Shown: positions 1 through 9,096 of the stretch, piece after piece | How positions within the stretch are numbered: position 1 is the stretch's first letter | Layout: every line of letters starts with the position of its first letter | From: Brevibacillus laterosporus | Lineage (GTDB): Bacteria; Bacillota; Bacilli; Brevibacillales; Brevibacillaceae | Direction: 5' to 3' | Assembly: GCF_030489605.1 (NCBI RefSeq) | Contig: NZ_JAUKFY010000018.1 | Location: 34,600-98,599, forward strand | Length of the DNA: 64,000 nt | The notes under the pieces: model-generated | What the model was told of the DNA's origin: nothing | The model's input: only the letters and a program-made list of their open reading frames with translations | Database searches by the model: none | Position numbers and translations under genes: made by a program

Positions 1-579
<579 letters not shown>

Positions 580-1779
580 ATGAGCACACCAAAGATTCTA
601 ATCCTGGGGGCAGGTTATGGCGGCGTTACTACCGCTTGTGAATTGCAAAAAAAATTAAATCATAACGAAGCAGAAGTGACTCTAGTCAGCAAGCATGATT
701 ATCACTATTTAACTACATGGCTTCATGAGCCAGCAGCAGGCACAATGCCAGCTAGTCGCGCTCAAATTTTCCTAAATGAAATCATTGATAAAAATAAAGT
801 AAATGTAATTAAAGGTACCGTTTCTAACATTTCTGGCGAACAACAAAAAGTAACGCTTGAAGACGGAACAGAGCTGGAATACGACTATTTGGTTATTGGC
901 CTTGGTAGCGATCCAGAAACATTTGGTATCGAAGGCCTTAAAGAAAATGCACTTACAATCCGCAGCATCAATGCGGTTCAAAAGATTAAAGAACACATTG
1001 AATATATGTTTGCTTCTTATAATAGTGAACCGGAACGCACAGACTATTTGACATTTGTCGTTGGCGGAGCAGGGTTCACTGGAATTGAGTTCTCAGGTGA
1101 ATTGGTAAACCGCATCCCTGAGCTTTGCCGTGAATATAACATTGACCCATCATTGGTGAAAGTATATAGCATTGAAGCAGCTCCAACCGCATTGCCTGGT
1201 TTTGATAAGGATCTAGTTGACTATGCAATGAATCTATTGAGCAGCAAAGGTGTAGAATTCAAGATCAATACACCTATCAAACAATGCACGCCAGACGGTG
1301 TAATCTTGGCTACAGGTGAAGAAATTAAATCGAAAACTGTCATTTGGACAGGTGGAGTTCGCGGAAATGCTGTAGTTGAAAAATCTGGTTTTGAAGTAAT
1401 GCGCGGACGTGTTAAAGTAGATGAATTCATGCGTGCTCCTGGTTATGAGAATGTATTTGTCGTTGGTGACTGCGCATTGATATTTAATGCTGAAGGTCGT
1501 CCATATCCTCCAACAGCTCAAATTTCAATTCAAGAGGGCGAAAACGTAGCCCGCAACCTAAAAGCTTTGGTTCGTGGTGAAAAACTAACTATGGTGCCTT
1601 TTGTACCGAATTTACAAGGTACTCTTGCTTCACTTGGTAAAGGTGAGGGAATGGGTATCATCTTTAATAAGAAAAAATTATTTGGTTTATCTGCCGCGTT
1701 GATGAAAAAAGGTAGCGACGTTCGTTACCTTTACAAAATCGGCGGTCTTGGAATGGTCTTGAAAAAAATTCGTCTCTAG
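580..1779 (+). CDS. ndh: Type II NADH dehydrogenase (NDH-2), YumB-like
   Basis: A 399-residue flavoprotein that oxidises NADH and reduces quinone at the membrane surface without pumping protons. The FAD motif GAGYGG is at residues 10-15, a second Rossmann motif (VVGGAGFTGIE) for NAD lies near residues 155-168, and the FAD-contacting VFVVGDCA is near residue 290. Length agrees with the usual ~400 residues. The ATG at 580 follows GGAAGGAG; longer upstream reading frames lack a ribosome binding site. It diverges from yumC and is 11 bases upstream of a small protein gene, probably co-transcribed. Family membership is secure; whether it is the main respiratory NDH-2 or the YumB paralogue is inferred from neighbours. 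Confidence 0.9.
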   Translation: MSTPKILILGAGYGGVTTACELQKKLNHNEAEVTLVSKHDYHYLTTWLHEPAAGTMPASRAQIFLNEIIDKNKVNVIKGTVSNISGEQQKVTLEDGTELEYDYLVIGLGSDPETFGIEGLKENALTIRSINAVQKIKEHIEYMFASYNSEPERTDYLTFVVGGAGFTGIEFSGELVNRIPELCREYNIDPSLVKVYSIEAAPTALPGFDKDLVDYAMNLLSSKGVEFKINTPIKQCTPDGVILATGEEIKSKTVIWTGGVRGNAVVEKSGFEVMRGRVKVDEFMRAPGYENVFVVGDCALIFNAEGRPYPPTAQISIQEGENVARNLKALVRGEKLTMVPFVPNLQGTLASLGKGEGMGIIFNKKKLFGLSAALMKKGSDVRYLYKIGGLGMVLKKIRL

Positions 1780-1790
1780 GAGAGTAGCGA

Positions 1791-2045
1791 ATGCGCCATG
1801 CTAGTGTACAGGTAAGAGGACTTCTTACACGCGAAGAGTTAGACCGATATAATGCGCTTTTGGAAATTGGGGCATATCTGGAACAACAAGAACGTTATGA
1901 TTTGTCCTGCCACATTCAAAGTGAAGTGGATCGTCTGATAATGCCGGCCATTGAACGCTTAAAAGAAAAAGGTCGCGAGCGTGATCAGGAGAATTTGCGG
2001 TACATGATTGACCATGGTTTATTGGATATTCATGAGGAAGAATAA
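1791..2045 (+). CDS. Hypothetical 84-aa acidic/helical protein
   Basis: A small soluble protein with no signal peptide or membrane segment, rich in Glu, Arg and Leu and predicted by eye to be mostly helical. It starts 11 bases after the ndh stop behind AGGAGA and ends just before a strong terminator, so it forms an operon with ndh. I do not recognise the family. The close coupling suggests a role connected with the dehydrogenase, but nothing in the sequence demonstrates it. Confidence 0.75.
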   Translation: MRHASVQVRGLLTREELDRYNALLEIGAYLEQQERYDLSCHIQSEVDRLIMPAIERLKEKGRERDQENLRYMIDHGLLDIHEEE

Positions 2046-2072
2046 GCATAGCTCGTAATAAAAGACGGTAAG

Positions 2073-2117
2073 CCCTCCTGTCTCTAGGAATTTGATAGAG
2101 ATAGGAGGGTTTTTTTG
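2073..2117 (+). terminator. Rho-independent terminator after ndh operon
   Basis: CCCTCCTgTCTCTA pairs with TAGAGAtAGGAGGG across a nine-base loop and is followed by seven T residues. Confidence 0.92.
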
Positions 2118-2167
2118 TGCTGTGCGGATAGCGTATACTACATGAAAGAAGTAGATAGGAGGATACA

Positions 2168-2644
2168 ATGCGAGAATCTAAGGTATGGCTTGCTGCTGGC
2201 GGCATCGTAGTTAAAGGCGATGAAGTTTTGGTTGTGAAGAAAACATATGGTGGATTAAAGGGGAAATGGTCTTTTCCTGCTGGTTTTGTAGAACCGAATG
2301 AAACCGTGGACGAAGCAGCGGTGCGAGAAGTGTTGGAGGAGACAGGCATAGTTGGACGTGTACGTCAGGTTGCAGCCTTGCGCACAGGCGTAATTCGTGA
2401 GGAAATTAGCGATAACATGATTGTATTTCTGATGGATTATGTTGAAGGTGATCCACAGCCTCAGGAAGGCGAGATTGAGGTCGCTGCCTTTATGCCCATT
2501 AATGACTTGCTTGCAGACCCGCTTGCGACAGAGTATATTCAGATTATCTTGCCTCATGTTCCTACGATGTCTTCCTATCTAGTGGGAGAATCATATGTAC
2601 CAGATCCTATATTTGGTTATTCAAGTTATAAAATTTTTACCTAA
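2168..2644 (+). CDS. Nudix hydrolase
   Basis: A 158-residue Nudix-family pyrophosphohydrolase. The Nudix box is intact: G-x5-E-x7-REVLEETG, within residues ~39-61, giving the Mg2+-binding REVLEE core. Substrate cannot be read from the sequence; candidates include nucleotide sugars, ADP-ribose or oxidised nucleotides. The ATG at 2168 follows AGGAGG at normal spacing. It stands alone between two terminators, so it is probably monocistronic. Confidence 0.9.
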   Translation: MRESKVWLAAGGIVVKGDEVLVVKKTYGGLKGKWSFPAGFVEPNETVDEAAVREVLEETGIVGRVRQVAALRTGVIREEISDNMIVFLMDYVEGDPQPQEGEIEVAAFMPINDLLADPLATEYIQIILPHVPTMSSYLVGESYVPDPIFGYSSYKIFT

Positions 2645-2695
2645 ATGCTGTACAAGATGCCGAGCTTTATTGAAATACGCTCTGAAATAATCAGA

Positions 2696-2732
2696 AAAAA
2701 CCTGATGATTCCGCTTACATCAGGTTTTTTGA
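2696..2732 (+). terminator. Terminator after Nudix gene
   Basis: AACCTGATG pairs with CATCAGGTT and is flanked by an A run on the left and six T residues on the right. Confidence 0.9.
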
Positions 2733-2837
2733 TTCTTTTTCCAAGGAAATAAAGGTGGAAATCAAGCAGAAATGCTGTTATTATTTGAAAAACTAAATTA
2801 TCTGAAAATAAAAGAACGCGAAATGGAGAGAGGAACA

Positions 2838-2987
2838 ATGAGGAAACATACTGAAGAAGCATGTCCATATTGTAACGGTCAGGGCTACTTTCATGTAGCG
2901 GTTGGCGGAACAGAGAATTGTCCAAGCTGCAAGGGCAATGGGATGAATAATGAATTGTGTAAGGAACTTCAACCGCTCCAATCATAA
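2838..2987 (+). CDS. yuiA: YuiA-like 49-aa zinc-finger mini-protein
   Basis: A very small protein containing two CxxCxGxG units (CPYCNGQG at about residues 9-16 and CPSCKGNG at about 29-36), the zinc-binding pattern of DnaJ cysteine-rich domains but reduced to one pair. I chose the ATG at 2838 because GGAGAGAGG lies directly upstream. B. subtilis has a similar mini-protein, YuiA, beside yumB and yuiB, and the neighbours here agree. Function is unknown; a metal- or chaperone-related role is only suggested by the motif. Confidence 0.75.
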   Translation: MRKHTEEACPYCNGQGYFHVAVGGTENCPSCKGNGMNNELCKELQPLQS

Positions 2988-3059
2988 GAGCAGAAGAGAA
3001 AAAAATAAGAGGCAGAATGGAAGAGAGTATTCATGGAATTTCAATGGAACATATTTTGA

Positions 3060-3098
3060 AGTAGCCCACGACATCAGAGGATGCAGGGCTGCTTTTTT
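3060..3098 (+). terminator. Terminator after yuiA-like gene
   Basis: AGTAGCCC pairs with GGGCTGCT (one G-T pair) around an imperfect loop and is followed by six T residues. Confidence 0.75.
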
Positions 3099-3247
3099 CG
3101 TTTCTATCCTTTTTATACCTCTTCGGGACATTAAGAAGCTGTGAGTTTTGATAAGCATTTTCTTTGGAAGTTGTTCAATTGACCGCTAAAGCACTTTTGG
3201 ATACACTAAAGTCAGAATATAAACCAAATTCGGAGGTATCTCCTGCT

Positions 3248-3529
3248 ATGTTTATGGCATTAAATCCAATAACACTTATTATTTCTGTTGTGTTATTTAG
3301 TATTTTAGGCTTTGGCATCGGTTTTATTTTAAATATGCTTTTAAGAACGACATGGCTTCCTTTTGCTCTTACGATTGGACTAATTGGTTATGTAGTCATT
3401 TCCCTTATTGTAAAAGATACACCCCCATCTATTTGGGATTATGTCGTGTTGTATGCCGGAATCGTAGGGACTTTTGCCAGTGGCTGGACGATTCAAACCT
3501 TACGTAGAAAAGGATATCGGATGTTTTAA
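3248..3529 (+). CDS. yuiB: YuiB-like membrane protein
   Basis: About 93 residues with three hydrophobic segments (approximately residues 7-28, 35-55 and 64-82) and no soluble domain: a small integral membrane protein. The segment GFGIGFILNMLLRTTW resembles what I recall of B. subtilis YuiB. I prefer the ATG at 3248 because GGAGG is 11 bases upstream; a TTG at 3164 would add 28 residues but has no ribosome binding site. Function is unknown. Position between yuiA- and yuiC-like genes supports the name. Confidence 0.72.
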   Translation: MFMALNPITLIISVVLFSILGFGIGFILNMLLRTTWLPFALTIGLIGYVVISLIVKDTPPSIWDYVVLYAGIVGTFASGWTIQTLRRKGYRMF

Positions 3530-3537
3530 TTGGTAGC

Positions 3538-3566
3538 ACTCCTTGAGTAATCAGGGGGTGTTTTTG
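3538..3566 (+). terminator. Terminator after yuiB-like gene
   Basis: CACTCCTTGA pairs with TCAGGGGGTG (with G-T pairs) over a four-base loop, then five T residues. Confidence 0.85.
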
Positions 3567-3640
3567 TGTGTCCTAGTAAATAATGTATATCCTCTCTCAC
3601 TATTGGAAATGACTAGATGATGAGAGGAGGCAAATAGAAG

Positions 3641-4318
3641 ATGAAATGGGTACGTTTTGTGAGTTTACTCACGATTAGTATGGCATTCCTGCTTGGTCTT
3701 ACGTCATACGGCTATTCTTCCACCATCATTGATGCAGGAGGCACCACCAGTTCACTTGGTTTGCACGAGAAAAAAGAAGGCTATAAAATGATAAAAAAAA
3801 GATATGTGCTTTCTAGCTCCATGACAGAAACAAATATGGACACCCAAAAGAACGATCAATCGCAGAACAGAAAATTAGGAAACAGAATAAATAAATCAGA
3901 TGAAACAGCTATTTTAAACCAATATCCTAAGGTACGGGTCGTGGCTACTGGTTATTATGCAGGTGTAGAATCAACTGGAAAAAGCCCGGGACATCCCTCG
4001 TATGGCATCACGTATTCCGGTATAAAGGTGCACCGCGGGACATACTCCACGATTGCTGCTGATTTGCAAGTTTTCCCGCTCGGGACGGTATTGTACGTTC
4101 CCGGTTATGGGTATGGTGTAGTTGCAGATAAGGGTGGAGCGATCCGTGGTAAGAAGCTCGATTTGTATTTCAATACAAAAAACGACGTGTACAGCCAGTG
4201 GGGTAAGCGTGAAGTGGAGGTCTTTGTTATCCATCGTGGAAAAGGATTTGTAAACGAAGAAATGATGAAGGCCTTGAATAAAGATGGTGTAGAAGCATTT
4301 GCAAGAATTACGAATTAA
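3641..4318 (+). CDS. yuiC: YuiC-like 3D-domain cell-wall protein
   Basis: A 225-residue exported protein with an N-terminal hydrophobic signal or anchor at residues ~4-24, a low-complexity polar linker to about residue 85, and a C-terminal 3D domain (about residues 105-215). The domain carries ATGYYAG at its start and the active-site stretch VADKGGAIRGKKLDLYF, the conserved Asp pattern of MltA/Sps-type lytic transglycosylases. It is therefore likely to cleave or remodel peptidoglycan outside the membrane. The ATG at 3641 follows GAGGAGG. Gene position matches yuiC in B. subtilis. Confidence 0.85.
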   Translation: MKWVRFVSLLTISMAFLLGLTSYGYSSTIIDAGGTTSSLGLHEKKEGYKMIKKRYVLSSSMTETNMDTQKNDQSQNRKLGNRINKSDETAILNQYPKVRVVATGYYAGVESTGKSPGHPSYGITYSGIKVHRGTYSTIAADLQVFPLGTVLYVPGYGYGVVADKGGAIRGKKLDLYFNTKNDVYSQWGKREVEVFVIHRGKGFVNEEMMKALNKDGVEAFARITN

Positions 4319-4320
4319 CA

Positions 4321-4363
4321 AGAAAAAGACCTGAGGCATTTATTGTGCCCAGGTCTTTTTCTC
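4321..4363. terminator. Bidirectional terminator, yuiC / BtuF-like gene
   Basis: AGAAAAAGACCTG pairs with CAGGTCTTTTTCT, with GGCA/TGCC in the upper stem. A and T runs on both flanks allow it to stop both converging genes. Confidence 0.9.
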
Positions 4364-4408
4364 ATGTAATAAAGCCTGTATTATGTTGAAGAATTCGTAT
4401 TGAGATAG

Positions 4409-5233
4409 CTATGGCTTTGGCGGAGCAGAAGATGCAGCTATCTGTGAGTCTAAGAAAGCGCCTAGAGAAGGATGGAGGATGTTTACTAGCTGTTCCAATC
4501 CTTCCAATAATCGCGGAGAGGGGCGACAATATAGTCCTTCTTCTAAAATATGTACGTTATTATGACGGATGGCTGTCATTTGTTGCCACTCTGGACGATC
4601 TGTTATCATAGAAGCCTTTATTCTTTTGATTTCAATCCCGCACCATACCACCATGACATGATCAGGGTTTCTCTCTGCTACTTGTTCACGGGTGGATTTT
4701 ACATTATCAGTATTGTAATCAGCGAACACATTTGTGGCTCCTGCTAATTCACTTACATCGGTTAGCCAGTTTGTACGGCCAGGTGTATAAATCGGATTGG
4801 GCCACCATTCCCAATATAGTCTGGGACGCTTGCTTACATTTTGGGTTAGCAAGCGGATTTGCTCGATACGATCCATAAAATGTGCAGCTACCTGCTCTGC
4901 TTTTTCTACCCGATGAATTGATCTGCCCACCTCACGAATATTATCTGCGATATCCAAGATGTGAGCAGGATTAAGGATAATAAAAGGAAGATTGCGTTTC
5001 TTTAACTCTTCGATATTTTTCTCCATACCGGGGACACTGAGTGATGCTATTACAAGATCAGGTTGCAGAGCTTCGACTTTATCCATATCAATGCTCAGGT
5101 CTGGACCGACTTTCGGAAGGTGTTGCCATTCCAAAGGCCAATCGGAATGATCATCAAGTGCGATAACGTGTTCACCTGCATCCAAAGCATACAAAATTTC
5201 GGTATTACTTGGGCAAATCGAGATGATTCTCAC
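4409..5233 (-). CDS. Signal-less BtuF-type cobalamin/iron-binding protein
   Basis: 274 residues with the helical-backbone metal-receptor fold of ABC substrate-binding proteins (PF01497). It starts at the mature-domain motif RIISICPSNTEILYAL and retains the mid-protein helix and the C-terminal lobe, but it has no signal peptide, lipobox or membrane segment, so it should be cytoplasmic. The GTG at 5233 is eight bases downstream of GGGGAGG; no upstream in-frame extension encodes an export signal. No ABC permease or ATPase gene is nearby. Solitary proteins of this type are usually annotated as cobalamin-binding. Its 3' end converges on yuiC and its 5' end lies 27 bases from yuiD. Confidence 0.82.
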   Translation of the reverse strand: MRIISICPSNTEILYALDAGEHVIALDDHSDWPLEWQHLPKVGPDLSIDMDKVEALQPDLVIASLSVPGMEKNIEELKKRNLPFIILNPAHILDIADNIREVGRSIHRVEKAEQVAAHFMDRIEQIRLLTQNVSKRPRLYWEWWPNPIYTPGRTNWLTDVSELAGATNVFADYNTDNVKSTREQVAERNPDHVMVVWCGIEIKRIKASMITDRPEWQQMTAIRHNNVHILEEGLYCRPSPRLLEGLEQLVNILHPSLGAFLDSQIAASSAPPKP

Positions 5234-5260
5234 ATCTACTTCCTCCCCATGTGAGTATGT

Positions 5261-5734
5261 TTACCAGAATGGACGTAGGCACAGCGAGACAATAATGCCT
5301 AGCCAACCACCCATAAACACTTCGATTGGCTGATGACCCAGAAGCTCTTTTAGCTTTTTCGTTTTTTCTGTGCGTGGATGTACTTTGAAGGTTTTCATAC
5401 CCTCAAGCAAATGGTTAAATTCCTCTACTAGCTTATTTAACACAACAGCTTGCATACCAGCATGGCGACGAACACCAGTTGCATCGAACATCACGATGAC
5501 GCCGATGATTGCTGAAATAGCAAAGGCATTGCTGGATAACCCCTCTTGAAGGGCTACAGCAGTAGAAAGTGCAGTGACGGCGGCGGAATGGGAACTGGGC
5601 ATGCCCCCCGTGCTGAACATCAGTGGCCAACTCCATTCGCGGGTCGCCAAATAATTCAGGGGGATTTTGATGAATTGGGCCAACCCAATCGCCAAAAGCG
5701 CCGACCACAAAGGGAAATTGTCTAAGATGGTCAT
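5261..5734 (-). CDS. yuiD: YuiD-like DUF212 membrane protein (PAP2-related)
   Basis: 157 residues with about four hydrophobic segments. Conserved features include GGMPSSHSAAV near residues 42-52, RRHAGMQAVVLNKL near 88-101, and GHQPIEVFMGGWLG near 132-145. These resemble the reduced active-site motifs of acid phosphatase/vanadium haloperoxidase-like proteins (DUF212). The ATG at 5734 follows AAAGGA. It is upstream of and probably co-transcribed with the BtuF-like gene. The synteny matches B. subtilis yuiD; enzymatic activity is not established. Confidence 0.88.
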   Translation of the reverse strand: MTILDNFPLWSALLAIGLAQFIKIPLNYLATREWSWPLMFSTGGMPSSHSAAVTALSTAVALQEGLSSNAFAISAIIGVIVMFDATGVRRHAGMQAVVLNKLVEEFNHLLEGMKTFKVHPRTEKTKKLKELLGHQPIEVFMGGWLGIIVSLCLRPFW

Positions 5735-5970
5735 GCAGATATTCCGTTCCTTTCGTATAGACTTAATCCTACATGTTATTGTAACAGAAACTGAATATAT
5801 ACTTCCTTAACTTTTTCTTATAGATGATAAAGATTGCGCATTTATCCTGTAAATATTATTTACAGCTTAATAACCTCTAACAAGAGGAAGATTCTTGCTC
5901 AATAAGGAAAAGCCATGTCGATATCTCGATGTATGATATGATTTAAGGAAAAGGTACGGGAGGGAGCATG

Positions 5971-6369
5971 ATGCAAGAGCGATATCCCGAGCAATATCTT
6001 CAGTTCTTTAAAAAATTTAACCAACGAGAATTTTACGATTGTCATGATCTTCTTGAGGACATTTGGATGGAGCAAAAAACCAATAAGTTTTTACAGGGTT
6101 TGCTCCAAATGGCTGTAGGCTTGTATCATTTGGAATGTGGAAATATAAAAGGGGCACGGTGGATGTTTACAAATGCTCACAAATATCTAAGTGCTTATTC
6201 GCCGCAATATTGGGATTTATCGGTGGACGAGGTGCTTCTCTATTTAGAGAAGTGTCTGCAAGCCTTGCCATCTTCTGAAAAGATTCCGTATGATGAAGTA
6301 GAAAAACTGGACTTTCCCTATCAGTCATTGCAATTGATTGCGAAGGGGAATACAGACGCAGGACAGTAG
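5971..6369 (+). CDS. DUF309 family protein
   Basis: 132 residues, soluble and helical. The diagnostic segment FNQREFYDCHDLLEDIWMEQ (about residues 14-33) matches the DUF309 pattern F-x3-FFECHEVLE-x2-W, followed by the second helical motif LLQMAVGLYHLECGN. No activity is known for the family. Two adjacent ATG codons (5968 and 5971) are possible; 5971 gives better spacing from GGGAGG. It lies alone between yuiD and the aminopeptidase gene. Confidence 0.82.
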   Translation: MQERYPEQYLQFFKKFNQREFYDCHDLLEDIWMEQKTNKFLQGLLQMAVGLYHLECGNIKGARWMFTNAHKYLSAYSPQYWDLSVDEVLLYLEKCLQALPSSEKIPYDEVEKLDFPYQSLQLIAKGNTDAGQ

Positions 6370-6453
6370 AAATAGAAAATAAAATGGCGCGTATATCAAG
6401 TCTAAGTAATTAGGAAGATATAGGGTGTACATTCAAGAAACGAGGGAACAGCG

Positions 6454-7950
6454 TTGATACATATTGAAGCAAAAAATCCTTCTTATTTGGAAAAACGAAT
6501 AGATTATTTCATCCTGCCCGTATATCAGAATCAAACTCTACATACCCAGGAATGGAGCGAACTAGATGCAACATTCCATCAGCAACTGTCACATATGCTA
6601 CAAACCGGCGAGATTAGTGATCAGAAGGGCAAAGTAACCATCCTGCATACACTAGGACAATTGACAGCCACTCGACTAGTATTTGTCGGGATGGGAGAAA
6701 TGGCTGAATTAGATTTTATCTCCGCAAGAGATGCGTTTGCCAAAGCCGTACAACAGCTCAAAACGGAAGCATCTGAGAAAAGCCTTGCCATTCTCTTGAC
6801 AGAGCAAACCAATCTAGGCATGGAGCGCTTGATTCAAGCAGTAGGCGAAGCATTTTTACTTGGAACCTATGCATATGAGGGCTATCGAGCGATTCCGAAA
6901 AACAAGCCTTCTTTCCAAACAGTGGAAATTGTAGTCGATGAGGAGCAGGAAGCGAAAGCAGAAACAGGATTGCAACTGGCTCAAGCATTTAGTACAGGAA
7001 CGAATCTAGCGCGTACGCTAGTGAATGAGCCTGGAAATTATTTGCCTCCACATGAATTAGCAAATAGAGCGATTGAGGTAGCAAAACGTTATGGAATGAG
7101 CTATGAGCTTCTGGCAAAAGATAAGCTGGAAGAGCTGAACATGGGCGGTGTCTTATCTGTCGCGCAGGGCAGTGCCGAATTGCCGTATGTGGTTGTCATT
7201 AAATACCAAGGGAAAGAGCAGTGGGAGGATGTCATTGGTCTAATTGGAAAAGGCGTAACCTTTGACACAGGCGGTATTTCGATAAAGCCGGTAGCTGGAA
7301 TGGAAGAAATGAAAACGGATATGGGTGGAAGCGCAGCGATGATTGGTGCTATGGAAGCAATCGGTCGCCTGCAACCAGCCGTTAATATCATGATGGTCAT
7401 TGGCTGCGTGGAAAATATGCCTTCTGGAACGGCATATAAGCCTGGCGATGTCATAACCACGATGAGCGGTAAAACTGTAGAGATTATCACCACGGATGCT
7501 GAAGGGCGTTTGGTATTAGCAGATTGTATCACGTATGCCAAGCAGCAAGGGGTATCCTGCCTAGTGGATTGCGCTACGTTAACAGGTGGAATTGTAGTTG
7601 CGCTAGGGCACGTTACGACAGGTTTGATGACGAATAATCAGCAATTAGCTAATGAAATGTTCCAAGCTGCTGAATGCTGCGGAGAGCGTTTGTGGCAATT
7701 ACCAACATTCCCAGAGTATCGTGAATTAAATAAAAGCCATGTAGCTGATTTAAAAAATTCGGGTGGAAGATATGGTCATGCCATTATTGCTGGCGTATTT
7801 TTACAAGAGTTTGCTGAAGAGACTCCATGGGTGCATTTAGATATTGCCGGGACTGCTGCTCAGAGCAAAACGACTCCGTTAGGCCCAGTAGGTGCTACGG
7901 GTGCAATGGTTCGCTCTATTGCCCAATTTTTGCTGCAACGCGCCAACTAA
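6454..7950 (+). CDS. pepA: Leucyl aminopeptidase, M17 (YuiE)
   Basis: 498 residues of a cytosolic manganese/zinc exopeptidase that removes N-terminal residues and recycles peptides. The N-terminal regulatory domain covers ~1-165 and the catalytic domain ~185-495. Metal and active-site motifs are intact: GKGVTFDTGGISIKP near 265-279, MKTDMGGS near 287, and the signature TTDAEGRL at about 346-353. The start is a TTG at 6454 behind GAGGG; no ATG in frame is close. Length matches the ~500-residue family. Corresponds to yuiE in the B. subtilis synteny block. Confidence 0.95.
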   Translation: MIHIEAKNPSYLEKRIDYFILPVYQNQTLHTQEWSELDATFHQQLSHMLQTGEISDQKGKVTILHTLGQLTATRLVFVGMGEMAELDFISARDAFAKAVQQLKTEASEKSLAILLTEQTNLGMERLIQAVGEAFLLGTYAYEGYRAIPKNKPSFQTVEIVVDEEQEAKAETGLQLAQAFSTGTNLARTLVNEPGNYLPPHELANRAIEVAKRYGMSYELLAKDKLEELNMGGVLSVAQGSAELPYVVVIKYQGKEQWEDVIGLIGKGVTFDTGGISIKPVAGMEEMKTDMGGSAAMIGAMEAIGRLQPAVNIMMVIGCVENMPSGTAYKPGDVITTMSGKTVEIITTDAEGRLVLADCITYAKQQGVSCLVDCATLTGGIVVALGHVTTGLMTNNQQLANEMFQAAECCGERLWQLPTFPEYRELNKSHVADLKNSGGRYGHAIIAGVFLQEFAEETPWVHLDIAGTAAQSKTTPLGPVGATGAMVRSIAQFLLQRAN

Positions 7951-7981
7951 GGTGTTCAAAATATAAACGAGGTGAAAAAAG

Positions 7982-8413
7982 ATGGCATTTACTAATCCAA
8001 CAAATGACGAACGCAGAACAATTTTAGAAGAGGCAAAAACGATTGCAGTAGTAGGCTGCTCTAATCGGCCAGACCGTACGAGCTATATGATTGCCGAGGC
8101 TTTGCAACATGCAGGATATCACGTAATCCCCGTTAACCCGATTATTGCCGGGGAAACCGTGTTGGGTGAGAAAGTGATTGCGTCCCTTACCGATATTAAA
8201 ACTCCGGTTGACATTGTAAATGTGTTCCGCCGCAGTGAAGATACTCTGCCTGTTGCAGAAGATACCATCAAGATGGCTCATAAGCCTAAGGTCTTTTGGC
8301 TACAGCAAGGAATTTATAACGAAGAGGCAGCTCAGCTAGTAGAAGAGCAAGGGATAACAGCGGTTATGGACCATTGCATCAAGGTAGACCATGCCATTTT
8401 GGTACGCAAATAA
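7982..8413 (+). CDS. CoA-binding domain protein (YccU/YneT family)
   Basis: 143 residues forming a single Rossmann-type CoA_binding_2 domain. It carries IAVVGCSNRPDRTSY near residues 21-35, VIPVNP near 49-54 and a C-terminal VMDHCIKVDHA that supplies the conserved Cys-containing loop. Such proteins bind CoA but have no established reaction. The ATG at 7982 follows GAGGTG. It sits 31 bases after pepA and 14 bases before the yuiH-like gene, so the three probably form one transcript. Confidence 0.88.
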   Translation: MAFTNPTNDERRTILEEAKTIAVVGCSNRPDRTSYMIAEALQHAGYHVIPVNPIIAGETVLGEKVIASLTDIKTPVDIVNVFRRSEDTLPVAEDTIKMAHKPKVFWLQQGIYNEEAAQLVEEQGITAVMDHCIKVDHAILVRK

Positions 8414-8427
8414 AGGAGCGATGAGAT

Positions 8428-9021
8428 GTGTTCTATGGATCAAGCCGCGGATCAAAAGATGATCGCGTTCCACCTAATCAAAAGGTAACGACAGGCTTTC
8501 CCGTGCTTCATTATGGTAATGTGCCAGAGTACAAAGACTTGAGTCAGTGGGATTTTCGAATTTTTGGAGCAGTAGAGGAAGAGAAGACGCTAAGCTTTTC
8601 TGAATTTAAAGGGCTCCCAGTAGGGGAAGTGCACAATGACATCCACTGCGTGACAGGCTGGTCTAAGCTGGATAATGTCTGGGAGGGTGTCCGGGTAGAG
8701 GAAGTAGTGAAGCTGGTTACCATTAAGCCAGAAGCCAAATATGTGATGCTCCATGCAGAAGAGGGCTGGACAACCAATATGCCGTTGGAGGATTTTATGG
8801 CAAAAGGGAATTTATTTGGGTTTAAGCATAATGGTGAGGATTTGACACCTGACCACGGATATCCGCTTCGGTTTGTTATTCCGCATCTTTACTTTTGGAA
8901 AAGCGCAAAATGGGTTCGTGGGATTGAGTTTTTGGAGAAGGATAAGCCAGGGTTTTGGGAGAAGAATGGCTATCATATGTACGGGGACCCCTTCCGAGAG
9001 CAAAGATACGCGTGGGACTAA
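8428..9021 (+). CDS. yuiH: Sulfite-oxidase-like molybdopterin protein (YuiH)
   Basis: 197 residues forming a molybdopterin-binding oxidoreductase domain of the sulfite oxidase/MsrP fold. The molybdenum-ligating Cys is in HNDIHCVTGWS (about residues 70-80). The C-terminal part HGYPLRFVIPHLYFWKSAKWVRGIEF is typical of the domain. There is no Tat signal, heme domain or membrane anchor, so it is cytoplasmic. The GTG at 8428 is nine bases after AAAGGAG; an overlapping ATG at 8426 is in another frame. It is the third gene of a likely pepA-yccU-yuiH operon. Substrate is unknown. Confidence 0.88.
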   Translation: MFYGSSRGSKDDRVPPNQKVTTGFPVLHYGNVPEYKDLSQWDFRIFGAVEEEKTLSFSEFKGLPVGEVHNDIHCVTGWSKLDNVWEGVRVEEVVKLVTIKPEAKYVMLHAEEGWTTNMPLEDFMAKGNLFGFKHNGEDLTPDHGYPLRFVIPHLYFWKSAKWVRGIEFLEKDKPGFWEKNGYHMYGDPFREQRYAWD

Positions 9022-9096
9022 TTTAAAGTGGGAGGCTGAATAGTCCCCACTTTCTTGTGTAAAATAAAGAATATTTCAACTAAAGGGAGTTCTTTT

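Noticed and set aside
1825..2349. 174-codon minus-strand frame across the 84-aa gene and first Nudix gene
   Set aside because: It runs through a strong plus-strand terminator and two well-supported genes and has no ribosome binding site.
2950..3144. 64-codon plus-strand frame after yuiA
   Set aside because: It overlaps the yuiA end and crosses a terminator; composition is not protein-like.
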